Of a stretch of DNA of 64,000 bases, positions 42,339 to 51,393 are shown piece by piece. Location: NCBI RefSeq assembly GCF_018967865.2, contig NZ_JAHLZY020000001.1, positions 1,798,001 to 1,862,000 on the forward strand, in the 5' to 3' direction. Numbering within the stretch: position 1 is the first letter of the stretch; every line of letters begins with the position of its first letter. The stretch comes from Hymenobacter siberiensis. GTDB lineage: Bacteria > Bacteroidota > Bacteroidia > Cytophagales > Hymenobacteraceae. Made by a program: the position numbers and the translations under genes. The notes under the pieces were generated by a model. It saw only the letters and a program-made list of their open reading frames with translations. It was not told the origin of the DNA and did no database searches.

Positions 42339-43160
42339 CTACAAGCCCGCCACCACGGCCTTTATCAGGGCTGTGAGGCGGGGCTCGGCCGCGCCGGCGG
42401 CAGCGAAAATGTCGGCCAGCACCACGGGCTTGAGGTGGCCGGGGGCGCACAAATCGGTGATGACCGACACGGCCAGCACCGGCAGGCCCAGGTGGCGGGC
42501 AGCTATCACCTCCGGCACCGTGCTCATGCCCACGGCATCGGCCCCGATGGTGCGCAGGTAGCGGTATTCGGCGGGGGTTTCGAGCATGGGGCCGGGCACG
42601 CTGGCGTACACGCCGCGCCGGGTGGTGCCGGCCTGCCCCAGCGCCTGGGCGGCGGCTTCGGCCCGGCGGAGCAGGTCGGCATCGTAGGGCGCGAACATAT
42701 CCGGGAAGCGCGGACCCATTTCGTCGAGGTTGGCCCCGATGAGCGGGTTGCCGGGTTGCAGGTTGATGTGGTCGTCAATTAGCATCAAATCAGCAAGATT
42801 GAAATCGGGGTTGAGGCCGCCGGCGGCGTTGCTCACCAGTAGGCGGGCAATGCCCAGCAGCTTGAGCACGCGCACGGGTATGGCCACCTGCTGCATGGTG
42901 TAGCCCTCGTAGTAGTGGAAACGGCCTTGCAGCACGGCTACTTTTTTGCCGCCCATGCGGCCCAGCAGCAGCCGGCCGGCGTGGCTTTCCACGGTGCTGA
43001 GGGGGAAATGCGGGATGTCAGCGTAGTTGATTTCGTATTCAACGTCGACTTCATTCGCCAGCGCGCCCAGCCCGGTACCGAGGATGATGCCCGTTTCGGG
43101 CTGGAAGGCCTGGGAGCTGGCTTTGATGTAGGCGGCGGCTTCTTGGAGGTGTTGGAGCAT
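42339..43160 (-). CDS. Purine nucleoside phosphorylase (class I, trimeric type)
   Basis: Cleaves purine nucleosides with phosphate to base and ribose 1-phosphate in salvage. The 273-aa product has ETGIILGTGLGALANEVD (phosphate loop), VESHAGRLLLG, GRFHYYEGYTMQQVAIPVRV, LLVSNAAGGLNPDF, PRFPDMFAPYD, YASVPGPMLETPAEYRYLR and GADAVGMSTVPEVIAARH, the signature of class I PNP. The frame extends to 43223 but those codons are repeat sequence (REKVLRYAQDD); the ATG at 43160 is the start. Salvage may matter more if purine synthesis is impaired by the broken purE, though an intact purE elsewhere is likely. Confidence 0.95.
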   Translation of the reverse strand: MLQHLQEAAAYIKASSQAFQPETGIILGTGLGALANEVDVEYEINYADIPHFPLSTVESHAGRLLLGRMGGKKVAVLQGRFHYYEGYTMQQVAIPVRVLKLLGIARLLVSNAAGGLNPDFNLADLMLIDDHINLQPGNPLIGANLDEMGPRFPDMFAPYDADLLRRAEAAAQALGQAGTTRRGVYASVPGPMLETPAEYRYLRTIGADAVGMSTVPEVIAARHLGLPVLAVSVITDLCAPGHLKPVVLADIFAAAGAAEPRLTALIKAVVAGL

Positions 43161-43177
43161 TGGTGGGGTAGGAAAAA

Positions 43178-43267
43178 AACGGTCATCCTGAGCATAGCGA
43201 AGGACCTTCTCACGGCTGAACAAAGTATTCTGGCGTGATAAGGTCCTTCGCTGCGCTCAGGATGACA
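43178..43267. repeat. REPIN-like inverted repeat, TCATCCTGAGC family
   Basis: Arms begin GGTCATCCTGAGCATAGCGA and close with TCGCTGCGCTCAGGATGAC. The arm hairpin is TCCT-ga-GC-ata-GC-ga-AGGA, the same plan as the CATGCTGAGC family with paired changes on both sides, so the two are related. It lies upstream of the PNP ATG. Confidence 0.88.
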
Positions 43268-43298
43268 GCCGAGTCAGGATGACAAATGATGAAATAAA

Positions 43299-45068
43299 CT
43301 ACTGGATATCCAGCGAATACGGCAGGCGGGCCTGCACGCCGCGCATCTGCATCAGTTGCTGGTACTGGGCGTAGGCGGGGTACAGCGGCCCCAGCTCGGT
43401 CTTGATGGCGCGGGTTTTGGCCGCATCGTCGTCGCTGAACATGGAAATGAAGCCTTCCAGCGCCGATTTCTGGCGGGGCAGGCGCTGCACGTAATAGTCG
43501 TCGGCTTTGAGGTGGGCGCGGGCGGCGGCAATGTTGAGCGCGTCCTGGTAGTCGCCGAGTACGTCCACGAGGCCGTTGTTTTTGGCTTCGAGGCCGCTCC
43601 AGACGCGGCCCGAGGCCAGGCGGCGCAGGCGCTCCAGGGGCATATGGCGGCCCAGGGCGGCCTTGCTGGTAAAGTCGGCGTAGATGCGGTTCACCTCCTC
43701 CTGCAAAGTGCGCTTCTCGAAGTCGGTGAGCGGGCGCGTGATGGTGGGCAGGTCCGAGAACTTGCCCGTCGTCACGCGGTCCACGGTGATGCCCAGCTTG
43801 TCGGCCAGCAGCGGCTGGATGTTGGGCAGCACGCCAAACACGCCAATGGAGCCCGTAATCGTGTTCGGGTGGGCCACGATGGTATCGCAGGCCATGGCAA
43901 TGTAGTAGCCGCCGGAAGCCGCCACGTCGCTCATGCTGGCGATAATCGGCTTCACCTTTTTGGTTAGCAGCACTTCGCGGTAGATGATGTCCGAGGCCAG
44001 CGACGAGCCGCCCGGCGAGTTGATGCGCAGCACCACGGCCTTCACTTTCTCATCGAGCCGGGCCTTGCGGATGGCTTCGGCAAACTTGGTGCTGCCGATG
44101 TTATCGTCGGAGCCCTTGCCGGTCACGATGTCGCCCTCGGCGTAAATCACGGCAATGCGGTTGCTGGTGCTGCTGCTCACGCGCGCCTCCGCGTCGCCGT
44201 TGTTGACGTAGTCGGAGAGGCTCACCAGGCTGGGCTTTTTGTCTTTGGCCACACCCAGCTTGCCGCGCATATAATCCTGCACCTCATCGAAGTAGCCGAT
44301 TTTGGTGACGAGCTTCAGGCGCAGGGCATCGGGGGCGTTGTGCACCAGCATCGAGTCGGAAATTACCTTGAGGCGGGCCGGGGCGATGCCCCGGGTTTTG
44401 GCCACCTCGCCAATCATATAGCCGTTGATGGAGTTCAGGAACGACACGGTCTGGTAGCGGGCCGAATCGGAGAAGTTCTCGCGGAAAAACGGCTCGACGG
44501 CACTTTTGAAGGAGCCCACCCGAAAAATATAGGGCTCGATGCCGGCCTTTTCGAAGAGGCGCTTGTAGAACATCACCTCTGTACTCAGGCCGTTGAATTC
44601 GAGCGTGCCCTGCGGGTTGAGGTAGATTTCATTGGCCATCGAAGAGAGGTAGAAGCTCTTTTCGGAGGCAATTTCATGGTAGGCTACCACGAATTTGCCG
44701 CTCTTTTTGAAGTCGAGCAGCGCGTTGCGCACTTCCTCCAGCGAAGCCATGCCGCCCTGCACAATGCCCAGGTTCAGCAGAATGCCCTTGATGTCGTCGT
44801 CGCCCTTGGCCCGGTAGATGGCCTCCTTCAGCTCAACCAGCCCGGTGCTGCCGCCCCCGCCCAGCCCGCCGAAACGGCCTTCGCGCCCGCGCTCATTGAG
44901 CGGGTCATTCAGCTTGAGCTCCAGCACCGAGTTGGCGGTGGTTTGCTTCGGGCCTTTGGAGCTGTTCACCGTGGCCCCGATGAAGATGGCCACCCCCACA
45001 AAACATAAGAACCCAAACGCAGCCAGCCCCACGATGGTAGCTAGCACATATTTCAAAAATTGTCGCAT
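43299..45068 (-). CDS. sppA: Signal peptide peptidase SppA, long (67K) type
   Basis: Membrane serine protease that degrades cleaved signal peptides. The 589-aa product has one N-terminal membrane helix (about residues 8-32) and two S49 domains. The first holds the Lys region VVAYHEIASEKSFYLSSMANEIYLNPQG; the second has INSPGGSSLASDIIYREV, SDVAASGGYYIAMACDTIVA and the Ser site NTITGSIGVFGVLPNI. This is the arrangement of E. coli SppA, where the Lys of one domain works with the Ser of the other. ATG at 45068. Confidence 0.95.
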   Translation of the reverse strand: MRQFLKYVLATIVGLAAFGFLCFVGVAIFIGATVNSSKGPKQTTANSVLELKLNDPLNERGREGRFGGLGGGGSTGLVELKEAIYRAKGDDDIKGILLNLGIVQGGMASLEEVRNALLDFKKSGKFVVAYHEIASEKSFYLSSMANEIYLNPQGTLEFNGLSTEVMFYKRLFEKAGIEPYIFRVGSFKSAVEPFFRENFSDSARYQTVSFLNSINGYMIGEVAKTRGIAPARLKVISDSMLVHNAPDALRLKLVTKIGYFDEVQDYMRGKLGVAKDKKPSLVSLSDYVNNGDAEARVSSSTSNRIAVIYAEGDIVTGKGSDDNIGSTKFAEAIRKARLDEKVKAVVLRINSPGGSSLASDIIYREVLLTKKVKPIIASMSDVAASGGYYIAMACDTIVAHPNTITGSIGVFGVLPNIQPLLADKLGITVDRVTTGKFSDLPTITRPLTDFEKRTLQEEVNRIYADFTSKAALGRHMPLERLRRLASGRVWSGLEAKNNGLVDVLGDYQDALNIAAARAHLKADDYYVQRLPRQKSALEGFISMFSDDDAAKTRAIKTELGPLYPAYAQYQQLMQMRGVQARLPYSLDIQ

Positions 45069-45376
45069 GAGACCACAGATTTAACGAATTGAACGGATTT
45101 TTTGTGGTTCCGTGCCACTCAGATTGTCTAATCAGCTGGCAAGTTACACGCGGCTGTATCGTTTGGCCTTCGTGGGCTGGCTGTGGACTGGCGCGAGTTT
45201 AGCGCAGCGTAACTCGTGACCGTTATTGTGGGGGAGGCTGCGCCTCCCTGCCGCGCCAGCGGCAAGCCATGTTCGCACCGTTCAGGCTAGCCGTTCTGAT
45301 GTGAGGCAGAGCCTCGCCCGATAAGCAGTCACGAGTTACGCTGCGCTAAACTCGCGCCGGTTGCGGGCCTATAACG
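45069..45376. other. 308-base gap between sppA and rarA
   Basis: Apart from the GCGCGAGTTTAGCGCAGC-family element at 45188-45358 and a short ACCACAGATTTAACG repeat relative at 45069-45105, it holds no gene. It should contain the sppA promoter, but no TAnnTTTG is obvious. Confidence 0.6.
45188..45358. repeat. REPIN-like inverted repeat, GCGCGAGTTTAGCGCAGC family, copy 2
   Basis: Outer arms match the copy at 5714-5882 almost exactly and enclose a GGGAGGC...GAGGC region that differs from the first copy in sequence and length. Loop content differs while the outer arms stay the same, as expected of a mobile or gene-converted repeat. Confidence 0.9.
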
Positions 45377-46702
45377 CTAATATCCGTATTTCTCGCCCCA
45401 CCAGCCGCGCAGGCGTTCCTGAATTTTGGCCTCGCTGGCGTTCAGGCCCGGGGCGTAGAAGCGGGTGCCGCTCAGGGCGTCGGGCAGAAACTCCTGGGCC
45501 TCAAAATTGCCCTCTCCGTTGTGCGAGTAGGCGTATTCCTGGCCGTAGCCGAGCTGCTTGAGCAGGCGGGTGGGGGCGTTGCGCAGGGGCACCGGTACGG
45601 GGTACACGCCATTGGCCTTCACCTCGGCCTGCGCCGCGCGGATGGCCATGTAGGCGGCGTTGCTCTTGGGTGAGGTGGCGAGGTAGATGACGGTTTGGGC
45701 GAGAATCAAATCCGATTCGGGCAGGCCGATGACGGTGCAGGCCTGGAAGCAGCTGGTGGCCAGCATCAGGGCGTTGGGGTTGGCATTGCCGATGTCCTCG
45801 GAGGCCAGGATGAGCATGCGGCGGGCGATGAATTTCACGTCTTCGCCGCCTTCCAGCATCACGGCCAGGTAGTAGAGCGCGGCGTTGGGGTCGGAGCCGC
45901 GCATGGACTTGATGAAGGCCGAAATCACGTCGTAGTGCATTTCGCCGCCCTTGTCGTAGCGGGCCAGTGGGCGCTGGGCCACGGTTTGCACCACGGCATC
46001 GGTGATTTCGATGACGCCTTTTTTGTTGGGCGGCGTGCTTTGGACTACGATTTCTAAGAGGTTGAGCAGCTTGCGGGCATCGCCTCCGCTGAGGGCCAGC
46101 AGGGCGTGGTCTTCCTTCAGCACCACCTTTTTCTGCTTGAGCGCTGCATCCTCGGTCAGAGCTTTTTGCACCAGTCCGCGCAGGGTGTCCGCACTCAGCG
46201 CCTCCAGCACATACACTTGGCAGCGCGAGAGTAGGGCCGGGATGACTTCAAAGGAAGGATTTTCCGTAGTGGCCCCAATGAGCGTGACGGTGCCGTGCTC
46301 CACCGCGCCCAGCAGCGCATCCTGCTGCGCCTTGCTGAAACGGTGTATTTCATCGATAAACAACACCGTTCCGCGCTGCCGCCTGGCCTTTTCAATCACG
46401 TCGCGCACGTCCTTCACGCCGGCATTGATGGCGCTCAGGGCTGAGAATGGCTGTTTCAGCTCCGAGGCCAGCAGGTGGGCCAGGGTGGTTTTGCCCACGC
46501 CCGGCGGACCCCATAGGATGAGGCTGGGCAGACGCCCGGAATTCAAATAGCGGCGCAGCACGCCGGTTTCGCCCACCAGGTGCTGCTGGCCGGCGTAGTC
46601 GGCTAGGCGGCGGGGGCGCTGGCGCTCGGCCAGTGGCGCATCGGGGCCGGGCGCGGCGGCGGGGGTGAAGGCGGTGGGTTCGTCGTCGGGGAAGAGATTC
46701 AT
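45377..46702 (-). CDS. rarA: Replication-associated recombination protein A (RarA/MgsA)
   Basis: Clamp-loader-like AAA+ ATPase acting at stalled forks. The 441-aa product has a short N-terminal variable part (about 1-22), then LAERQRPRRLADYAGQQHLVG, Walker A LWGPPGVGKTTLAHLL, Walker B TVLFIDEIHRFSKAQQDALL, sensor LIGATTENPSFEV, ALSGGDARKLLN, and the C-terminal tetramerisation part with SMRGSDPNAALYYLAVMLEGGED. The frame runs to 46747 but those codons belong to a repeat; ATG at 46702 starts NLFPDDEP, a PIP-like SSB/clamp-facing N-terminus common in the family. Confidence 0.95.
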   Translation of the reverse strand: MNLFPDDEPTAFTPAAAPGPDAPLAERQRPRRLADYAGQQHLVGETGVLRRYLNSGRLPSLILWGPPGVGKTTLAHLLASELKQPFSALSAINAGVKDVRDVIEKARRQRGTVLFIDEIHRFSKAQQDALLGAVEHGTVTLIGATTENPSFEVIPALLSRCQVYVLEALSADTLRGLVQKALTEDAALKQKKVVLKEDHALLALSGGDARKLLNLLEIVVQSTPPNKKGVIEITDAVVQTVAQRPLARYDKGGEMHYDVISAFIKSMRGSDPNAALYYLAVMLEGGEDVKFIARRMLILASEDIGNANPNALMLATSCFQACTVIGLPESDLILAQTVIYLATSPKSNAAYMAIRAAQAEVKANGVYPVPVPLRNAPTRLLKQLGYGQEYAYSHNGEGNFEAQEFLPDALSGTRFYAPGLNASEAKIQERLRGWWGEKYGY

Positions 46703-46703
46703 G

Positions 46704-46813
46704 GTGCGGTAAGCTTTAGCTTGCCGTATCGGTAACAAGCCCGGCAAAGTTCGGTTGAATCACCGCAGCTTGCTTTGCTTTGTACGTAATGTCAAGCTAA
46801 AGCTTACCTCACT
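46704..46813. repeat. REPIN-like inverted repeat, GGTAAGCTTTAGCTTGCC family, copy 2
   Basis: Left arm 46704-46727 (TGCGGTAAGCTTTAGCTTGC), right arm 46792-46813 (TCAAGCTAAAGCTTACCTCA). The right arm has drifted more than the copy at 17947. It fills the region between the divergent rarA and EamA genes. Confidence 0.85.
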
Positions 46814-46815
46814 TT

Positions 46816-47748
46816 ATGTCCAATCAATTCCGCGTCCACGCGGCCCTTTTCTTCGTCACGGTCATTTACGCGGCCAATTATTCCCTGTCGAAAGACGTGA
46901 TGCCGCAGTACATGACCCCCTTTGGCATCGTCACGCTGCGGGTGCTGGGGGCGTCGAGCTTCTTCGCCCTCATCAAATACTTCGTGGCCCCGCAGGACAA
47001 AATCATCGGTTGGGCCGACAACTGGCGCTCCATTATCTGTGGCGTGTGCGGCATTGGGGTCAATCAACTGCTGTTTTTTTCGGGGCTGAACCTGACTTCG
47101 CCCATCAGCGCCTCGCTGCTGCAAACCATCGCACCCATTGTGGTAGTCATCGCCTCGGCTGTTTTATTGAGCGAGAAAATCACCGTGCCGCGTGCGCTGG
47201 GCATTGCGGTGGGGGCAGTGGGCGCAGCCTCGCTCATCCTCAGCCGCAACGCGCAGGCGGCCATCTACCCGCACGCCACGCTGGGCAACCTGTTCATCCT
47301 GGCCAATGCCACGGTTTTTGGCCTCTACCTGGTACTGGTGCAGCCGTTGATGCGCAAGTATCACGCCTTCACGGTGTTGGCGCGGGTGTTTCTGGTGGGG
47401 GCCATCGTGGCGGTGCCCTTCGGCTGGCGCGAGGCGCTGGGTACCAATTATGCCAGCTTTCCGCTCAAAATCTGGCTCGAAGTGGGTTACATGGTAGTTT
47501 TTCTCACCATTGTGGCCTATTTGCTCAATAACTGGGCGCTGAAATATGCCTCGCCGGCCCTGCTGGGCGTCTACATTTATTTGCAGCCGGTGTTGGCGGT
47601 GCTCTTCGCCGTGGCCCTGGGCAAAGACCATCTCACCTGGAGCAAGGCTGGGCAGGCCATGCTCATTTTCGTGGGCGTGTGGCTGGTGAGCCAGAAGCCC
47701 AAAGGCGCACCAGCCGCGGCCGTGGTGCCGGAAACGGTGATGGACTGA
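46816..47748 (+). CDS. EamA (DMT superfamily) transporter
   Basis: The 310-aa inner-membrane protein has ten hydrophobic helices in two EamA halves. The first starts FRVHAALFFVTVIYAANYSL and includes VCGIGVNQLLFFSGLNLTSP and SASLLQTIAPIVVVIASAVL. The second is around TLGNLFILANATVFGLYLVL and ALLGVYIYLQPVLAVLFAVAL. Members export or import small metabolites; the substrate cannot be read from sequence. ATG at 46816, directly after the repeat. Confidence 0.88.
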   Translation: MSNQFRVHAALFFVTVIYAANYSLSKDVMPQYMTPFGIVTLRVLGASSFFALIKYFVAPQDKIIGWADNWRSIICGVCGIGVNQLLFFSGLNLTSPISASLLQTIAPIVVVIASAVLLSEKITVPRALGIAVGAVGAASLILSRNAQAAIYPHATLGNLFILANATVFGLYLVLVQPLMRKYHAFTVLARVFLVGAIVAVPFGWREALGTNYASFPLKIWLEVGYMVVFLTIVAYLLNNWALKYASPALLGVYIYLQPVLAVLFAVALGKDHLTWSKAGQAMLIFVGVWLVSQKPKGAPAAAVVPETVMD

Positions 47749-47770
47749 GTGGGGGGAGCGAGCGTTTCAT

Positions 47771-47818
47771 AAAAAAGAACGTCATGCTGAGCTCCGCTCA
47801 GCATGACGTTCTTTTTTA
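47771..47818. repeat. CATGCTGAGC-family hairpin between convergent genes
   Basis: Single compact hairpin: AAAAAAGAACGTCATGCTGA, centre GCTCCGC, then its reverse complement with a T-run. The A- and T-runs at both ends would let it act as a bidirectional terminator for EamA and the MBL-rhodanese gene. Confidence 0.85.
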
Positions 47819-47846
47819 TTGTGATTTCCGGAAGCCAGTCGCTACG

Positions 47847-49223
47847 CTAATGCGCCTGCGGCTGAAACTCCGTAACCGCCTCGCCCAAATCCAAAACCTT
47901 CGCGTCTGGCAATGCCTGCTGCACAATACTGGTCCCTACGGCCGAGCGGTAGCCACCTGCGCAGTGAACCAGAATCGGCTTATCAGTGGGGATTTCGTGG
48001 GCGCGCTCGCGCAGCTCGGGCAGGGGAATGACCAGGGCATTCTGAAAAACCGGCGTTTGAGCTTCGGCCCGGTTGCGGATGTCGACGATGGTAAAGGCTT
48101 CGGGGTGCTCGCGCACGGCCGCTACGTCTACGGTGGGGGAGGTGGCGGGCAGGTCGGCCGGGGCCATTAGCGCGCCCTTGATGTTGCCTTCGTAGCCAAT
48201 TTTGGCTGTTTTGCGGATGACCGTGTCCAGCGCGATTTTGGAATCAGCCAACAGGTAAAACGGCTCTTTGGGGCCAACGATAGAGCCCAGCCAGGTTTCG
48301 AACTTGCCACCATCCTGCAAGTTGAGGGCTCCCGGCAGATGGCCGGCCCGGAACTGGGCCGCCGGCCGCGTGTCGATGAGCAGTACGCCGGGTTCCAGCA
48401 CCGCGCCGGTGTTCGGGTGTGGTACCGCCCGAATGCTGTCCTCGAAGCTGGGCGCGCCCTGCTTGTTCAGGGCCACGTTGTGGCCGAAATACTTGGGTAC
48501 GAAGGGCTGGTCTGCGAGCAGCACCTTAATAAACTCATCCTGCGACATGGGTTGCAGGGCGTAGTTGGTTTTCAGCTCTTTGGCGATGGTGGAATCGAGG
48601 TCGGGGCTGGTGGTTGTGCCGCAGAGCGAGCCGGGGCCGTGGGCGGGGTACACCCTGGTGCTGCCGGGCAGGGTCATGAGCTTGTTGCGGGTGCTTTTAT
48701 ACAGCTGCGCGGCCAGCTCCTCGCGCTGGTGGCCGCCCACGGCTTCGTCCTCGCGCAGGTCGGGCCGGCCCACATCGCCCACAAACAGGGTGTCGCCGGT
48801 GAATACGGCGCGGCTCTGGGCTAGCTCATCCATCAGCAAAATGCTGATGGAGTCCGGCGAGTGGCCGGGGGTGTTGATGGCGTGCAGCTCGTAGCTGCCC
48901 AGCTTGATGCGGTCGCCGTCGTCGAAATTCTTGTGGGGATATTTGGCTCCTACCAATTTGCTGCAGTAGATGGTGGCCTCGGTTTCCTCAGCAATTTCCA
49001 GGTGCGACGACACAAAATCGGCGTGCGGGTGCGTCTCAATCACGGCGATGATGCGGGCCTCGTGCTCGTCGGCAAAGTCGTAGTACGGCTGCGGGTCGCG
49101 GGCCGGGTCGATGATGGCGACCTGGCGGCCGCAACGCACGGCGTAGCTGGCGTGGGCCAGGCCCTTGTCGTAAAACTGCTGGATTTGCACGGCCGAGGCT
49201 GTGCTACTGGGAAGGGGAGGCAT
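47847..49223 (-). CDS. MBL-fold persulfide dioxygenase-like protein fused to two rhodanese domains
   Basis: The 458-aa product resembles CstB/ETHE1-rhodanese fusions of sulfide oxidation. The N-terminal MBL part (about residues 1-245) has IETHPHADFVSSHLEIAEET (HxHxD), INTPGHSPDSISILL, FTGDTLFVGDVGRPDL and VYPAHGPGSLCG, the iron site of ETHE1-type dioxygenases. The first rhodanese domain (about 255-345; LIDTRPAAQFRAGHLPGALN) lacks an active Cys. The second (about 365-458) has the Cys in LVHCAGGYRSAVG. Likely role: oxidation of persulfides and transfer of sulfur, in the cytoplasm. Confidence 0.9.
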   Translation of the reverse strand: MPPLPSSTASAVQIQQFYDKGLAHASYAVRCGRQVAIIDPARDPQPYYDFADEHEARIIAVIETHPHADFVSSHLEIAEETEATIYCSKLVGAKYPHKNFDDGDRIKLGSYELHAINTPGHSPDSISILLMDELAQSRAVFTGDTLFVGDVGRPDLREDEAVGGHQREELAAQLYKSTRNKLMTLPGSTRVYPAHGPGSLCGTTTSPDLDSTIAKELKTNYALQPMSQDEFIKVLLADQPFVPKYFGHNVALNKQGAPSFEDSIRAVPHPNTGAVLEPGVLLIDTRPAAQFRAGHLPGALNLQDGGKFETWLGSIVGPKEPFYLLADSKIALDTVIRKTAKIGYEGNIKGALMAPADLPATSPTVDVAAVREHPEAFTIVDIRNRAEAQTPVFQNALVIPLPELRERAHEIPTDKPILVHCAGGYRSAVGTSIVQQALPDAKVLDLGEAVTEFQPQAH

Positions 49224-49770
49224 GGGGGAACGAGGGGGGATGGTGAGGCAGGGCCTTTCTTGCCCGATGTGGGTGGGTAAGAATCCAAATATAAATGCTG
49301 GGGGTAGAACCTCCGTTGCTCTAGCCAGATTAGGGCAGGGCTATCTGTTCGAATTCGGAACGGGCACCGGCTGGCTTAACCGACCAGCTGACGCTCACGC
49401 GGTCGGCTTCGATACAGCGTACTGTGGGAATGGCATTGCGGGCGGGCGTAAGCGGCCGCAGCTGCTGGGTGGCAATGTCATAAGCCAGCACTTGGCGACT
49501 GGTATTCAATATTACGTGCTGATAGTCAGCACTGATTCCCCGAAAACGAAAGCTGGCTGGATAACTTGGAAGGGGACCTTCGAGGTTGGGAGCTGGGGCG
49601 GCATCGTTCACTATTTCCGGAATCGCCAGCTCGTGCACGCCTGCCAACTGGCCTGCATCGCCGAGCTGAGCCAAAATTAACCCTACTGGTTGCTCGTTGC
49701 TGTAGCCACTCAGCGGAATTATACCCGTGCCGCCAGCTCCAATAATACCTATGCCAATCATACCCCGGAC

Positions 49771-50972
49771 TACTCTACCCTACTATTTTTCAGGTACAAA
49801 AACGGGGCAGCCCGACCTTTGGGGTTACGACACCACCAAAAACCCGTTCTGCCCCGTGAAGCAACACTTCGCCGCTAAAATTACGACGCTTTTGCAGCAG
49901 GCCCCGTTTGTGGGCCACTTGTCCCGCCAAAAGTTTGTGGGCCAGTTTATTCTTGGCCTGATAAAGAGCCGCAACGTGCAATTCGGCGAGGTGGCCCAGC
50001 ACCTCAATGACGCGGCCAAGCCCGCCTCGAACGAAACGCGCATTCAGGACTTTTTCCGCGAAGTAGACCTCAATTACGTACTGGTGGCCAGGATTTTACT
50101 GAGTTTGTTGCCTGCGCAGGGCAAGCTGCGCTTATGCCTCGACCGCACGGAGTGGGACTTCGGCCAGTGCCAAGTGAACATCCTGCTCGTCACCGTCGGC
50201 ACGGGCGAGGTCCACGTGCCCCTTTATTGGCACCTGCTCGACAACCGCAGCGGCAACTCCAACGCCGCCGACCGCATCGCGGTGCTCGAAAAGTGCCTGG
50301 CCTTGCTGGGCAAAGACCGCATCGGCCTGGTCGTGGGCGACCGGGAATTTGTCGGCCATGCGTGGTTCAAGTGGCTCAAAGACAATGGGCTTAATTTTGT
50401 CATGCGCCTGCCCAAGCACCACTGCCTGACCCACGCCGACGGCCGGCGGCAGGCCGTGGCCGACCTGGGCCTGGTGCCGGGGCAGGTGCGCCGCTTCGCC
50501 CACGTGCAGGTCGACGGAGTCTGGGGGCAGGTCTGGGTCAAGGCCGTGGCGGCGGACGCGTTTGTCTTCCTGTTTGCCACGGCCGGTCTGAACCACCTCG
50601 AGCAACTCTATGCCAAGCGCTGGACGATTGAGCAATGCTTTCAAAATCTGAAAGGGCGGGGCTTTAACCTGGAAGCCACCCACTTGCGCTGTTTCCAAAA
50701 GCTGCGCAAGCTCGTGGCCCTGGTCAGCCTGGCCTACGCGTTTTGTCTGGGCGTGGGCGCGGCCGCCCACGGCGGCCGCCAGCCCATTGCCCGCAAAAAC
50801 CACGGCTACCGGGCCGCCAGCCTGAGCCGCCACGGCCTCAATCTGCTCCGCCAACTCGCCCGCCCGCTGACCCTGCCCGAGGACCCATTGGCCCGCTTGG
50901 TTGAAACGCTACTGAACTGGATTACGAGGCAACTTGCTAAAAATCAATTACTAAAAATAGTAGGGTAGAGTA
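49771..50972 (+). mobile_element. IS4-like insertion sequence, copy 1 (1202 bases)
   Basis: Perfect 20-base terminal inverted repeats TACTCTACCCTACTATTTTT at both ends. It is flanked by 9-base target duplications ACCCCGGAC at 49762-49770 and 50973-50981. It carries one transposase gene (next entry). The inverted second copy at 51394-52595 has the same length and ends. Confidence 0.95.
49856..50968 (+). CDS. IS4-family transposase, apparently intact
   Basis: The 370-aa DDE transposase starts at GTG (KQHFAAKITTLLQQAPFVGH). Residues fitting the catalytic triad lie in CLDRTEWDFG (Asp), VVGDREFVGHAW (Asp) and the IS4-type YAKRWTIEQCFQNLKGRGFN (Y-x2-R...E...K signature with the Glu). The frame is open upstream to 49727 outside the element; the GTG lies within the element and the second copy supports it. 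The stop is 4 bases before the element end. Confidence 0.9.
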   Translation: MKQHFAAKITTLLQQAPFVGHLSRQKFVGQFILGLIKSRNVQFGEVAQHLNDAAKPASNETRIQDFFREVDLNYVLVARILLSLLPAQGKLRLCLDRTEWDFGQCQVNILLVTVGTGEVHVPLYWHLLDNRSGNSNAADRIAVLEKCLALLGKDRIGLVVGDREFVGHAWFKWLKDNGLNFVMRLPKHHCLTHADGRRQAVADLGLVPGQVRRFAHVQVDGVWGQVWVKAVAADAFVFLFATAGLNHLEQLYAKRWTIEQCFQNLKGRGFNLEATHLRCFQKLRKLVALVSLAYAFCLGVGAAAHGGRQPIARKNHGYRAASLSRHGLNLLRQLARPLTLPEDPLARLVETLLNWITRQLAKNQLLKIVG

Positions 50973-51393
50973 ACCCCGGACAATAGTGATTGCATTGGGT
51001 ATGTTGCGGTAGGTTTCGCCAATTAGCTGGTAGCTGCCATCGGGTAGTTGGCCCGCCGACTGCCACCGGTAATGAGCCGGCCGGCCGGATAACGGCCATG
51101 CCAGACCGACCCCAAATTGGCGTTGGCCCACGGGGCTTAGCAGCAGGGCAAAGTCGCGCCGATACTCCGACGCTTTGCCTTGCTCGGCAGGTGCCGTGTA
51201 AGAAGTGCGGCGGTCTGAAGTGCCCAATAGCAGCAGCCCGGCTGGTACTACCGCCGCTACATCCAGCTCATCATTGGAAGCCAGCGGCTGGTTGCATTCG
51301 GCATCTCCGGTTGTCAGGCGGAAGCTCAACACGCGCGGCCGCATGGCCAGGGCCAAATACTCCCTGAGCACAAGCCATAGGTGGGTATCGCTG

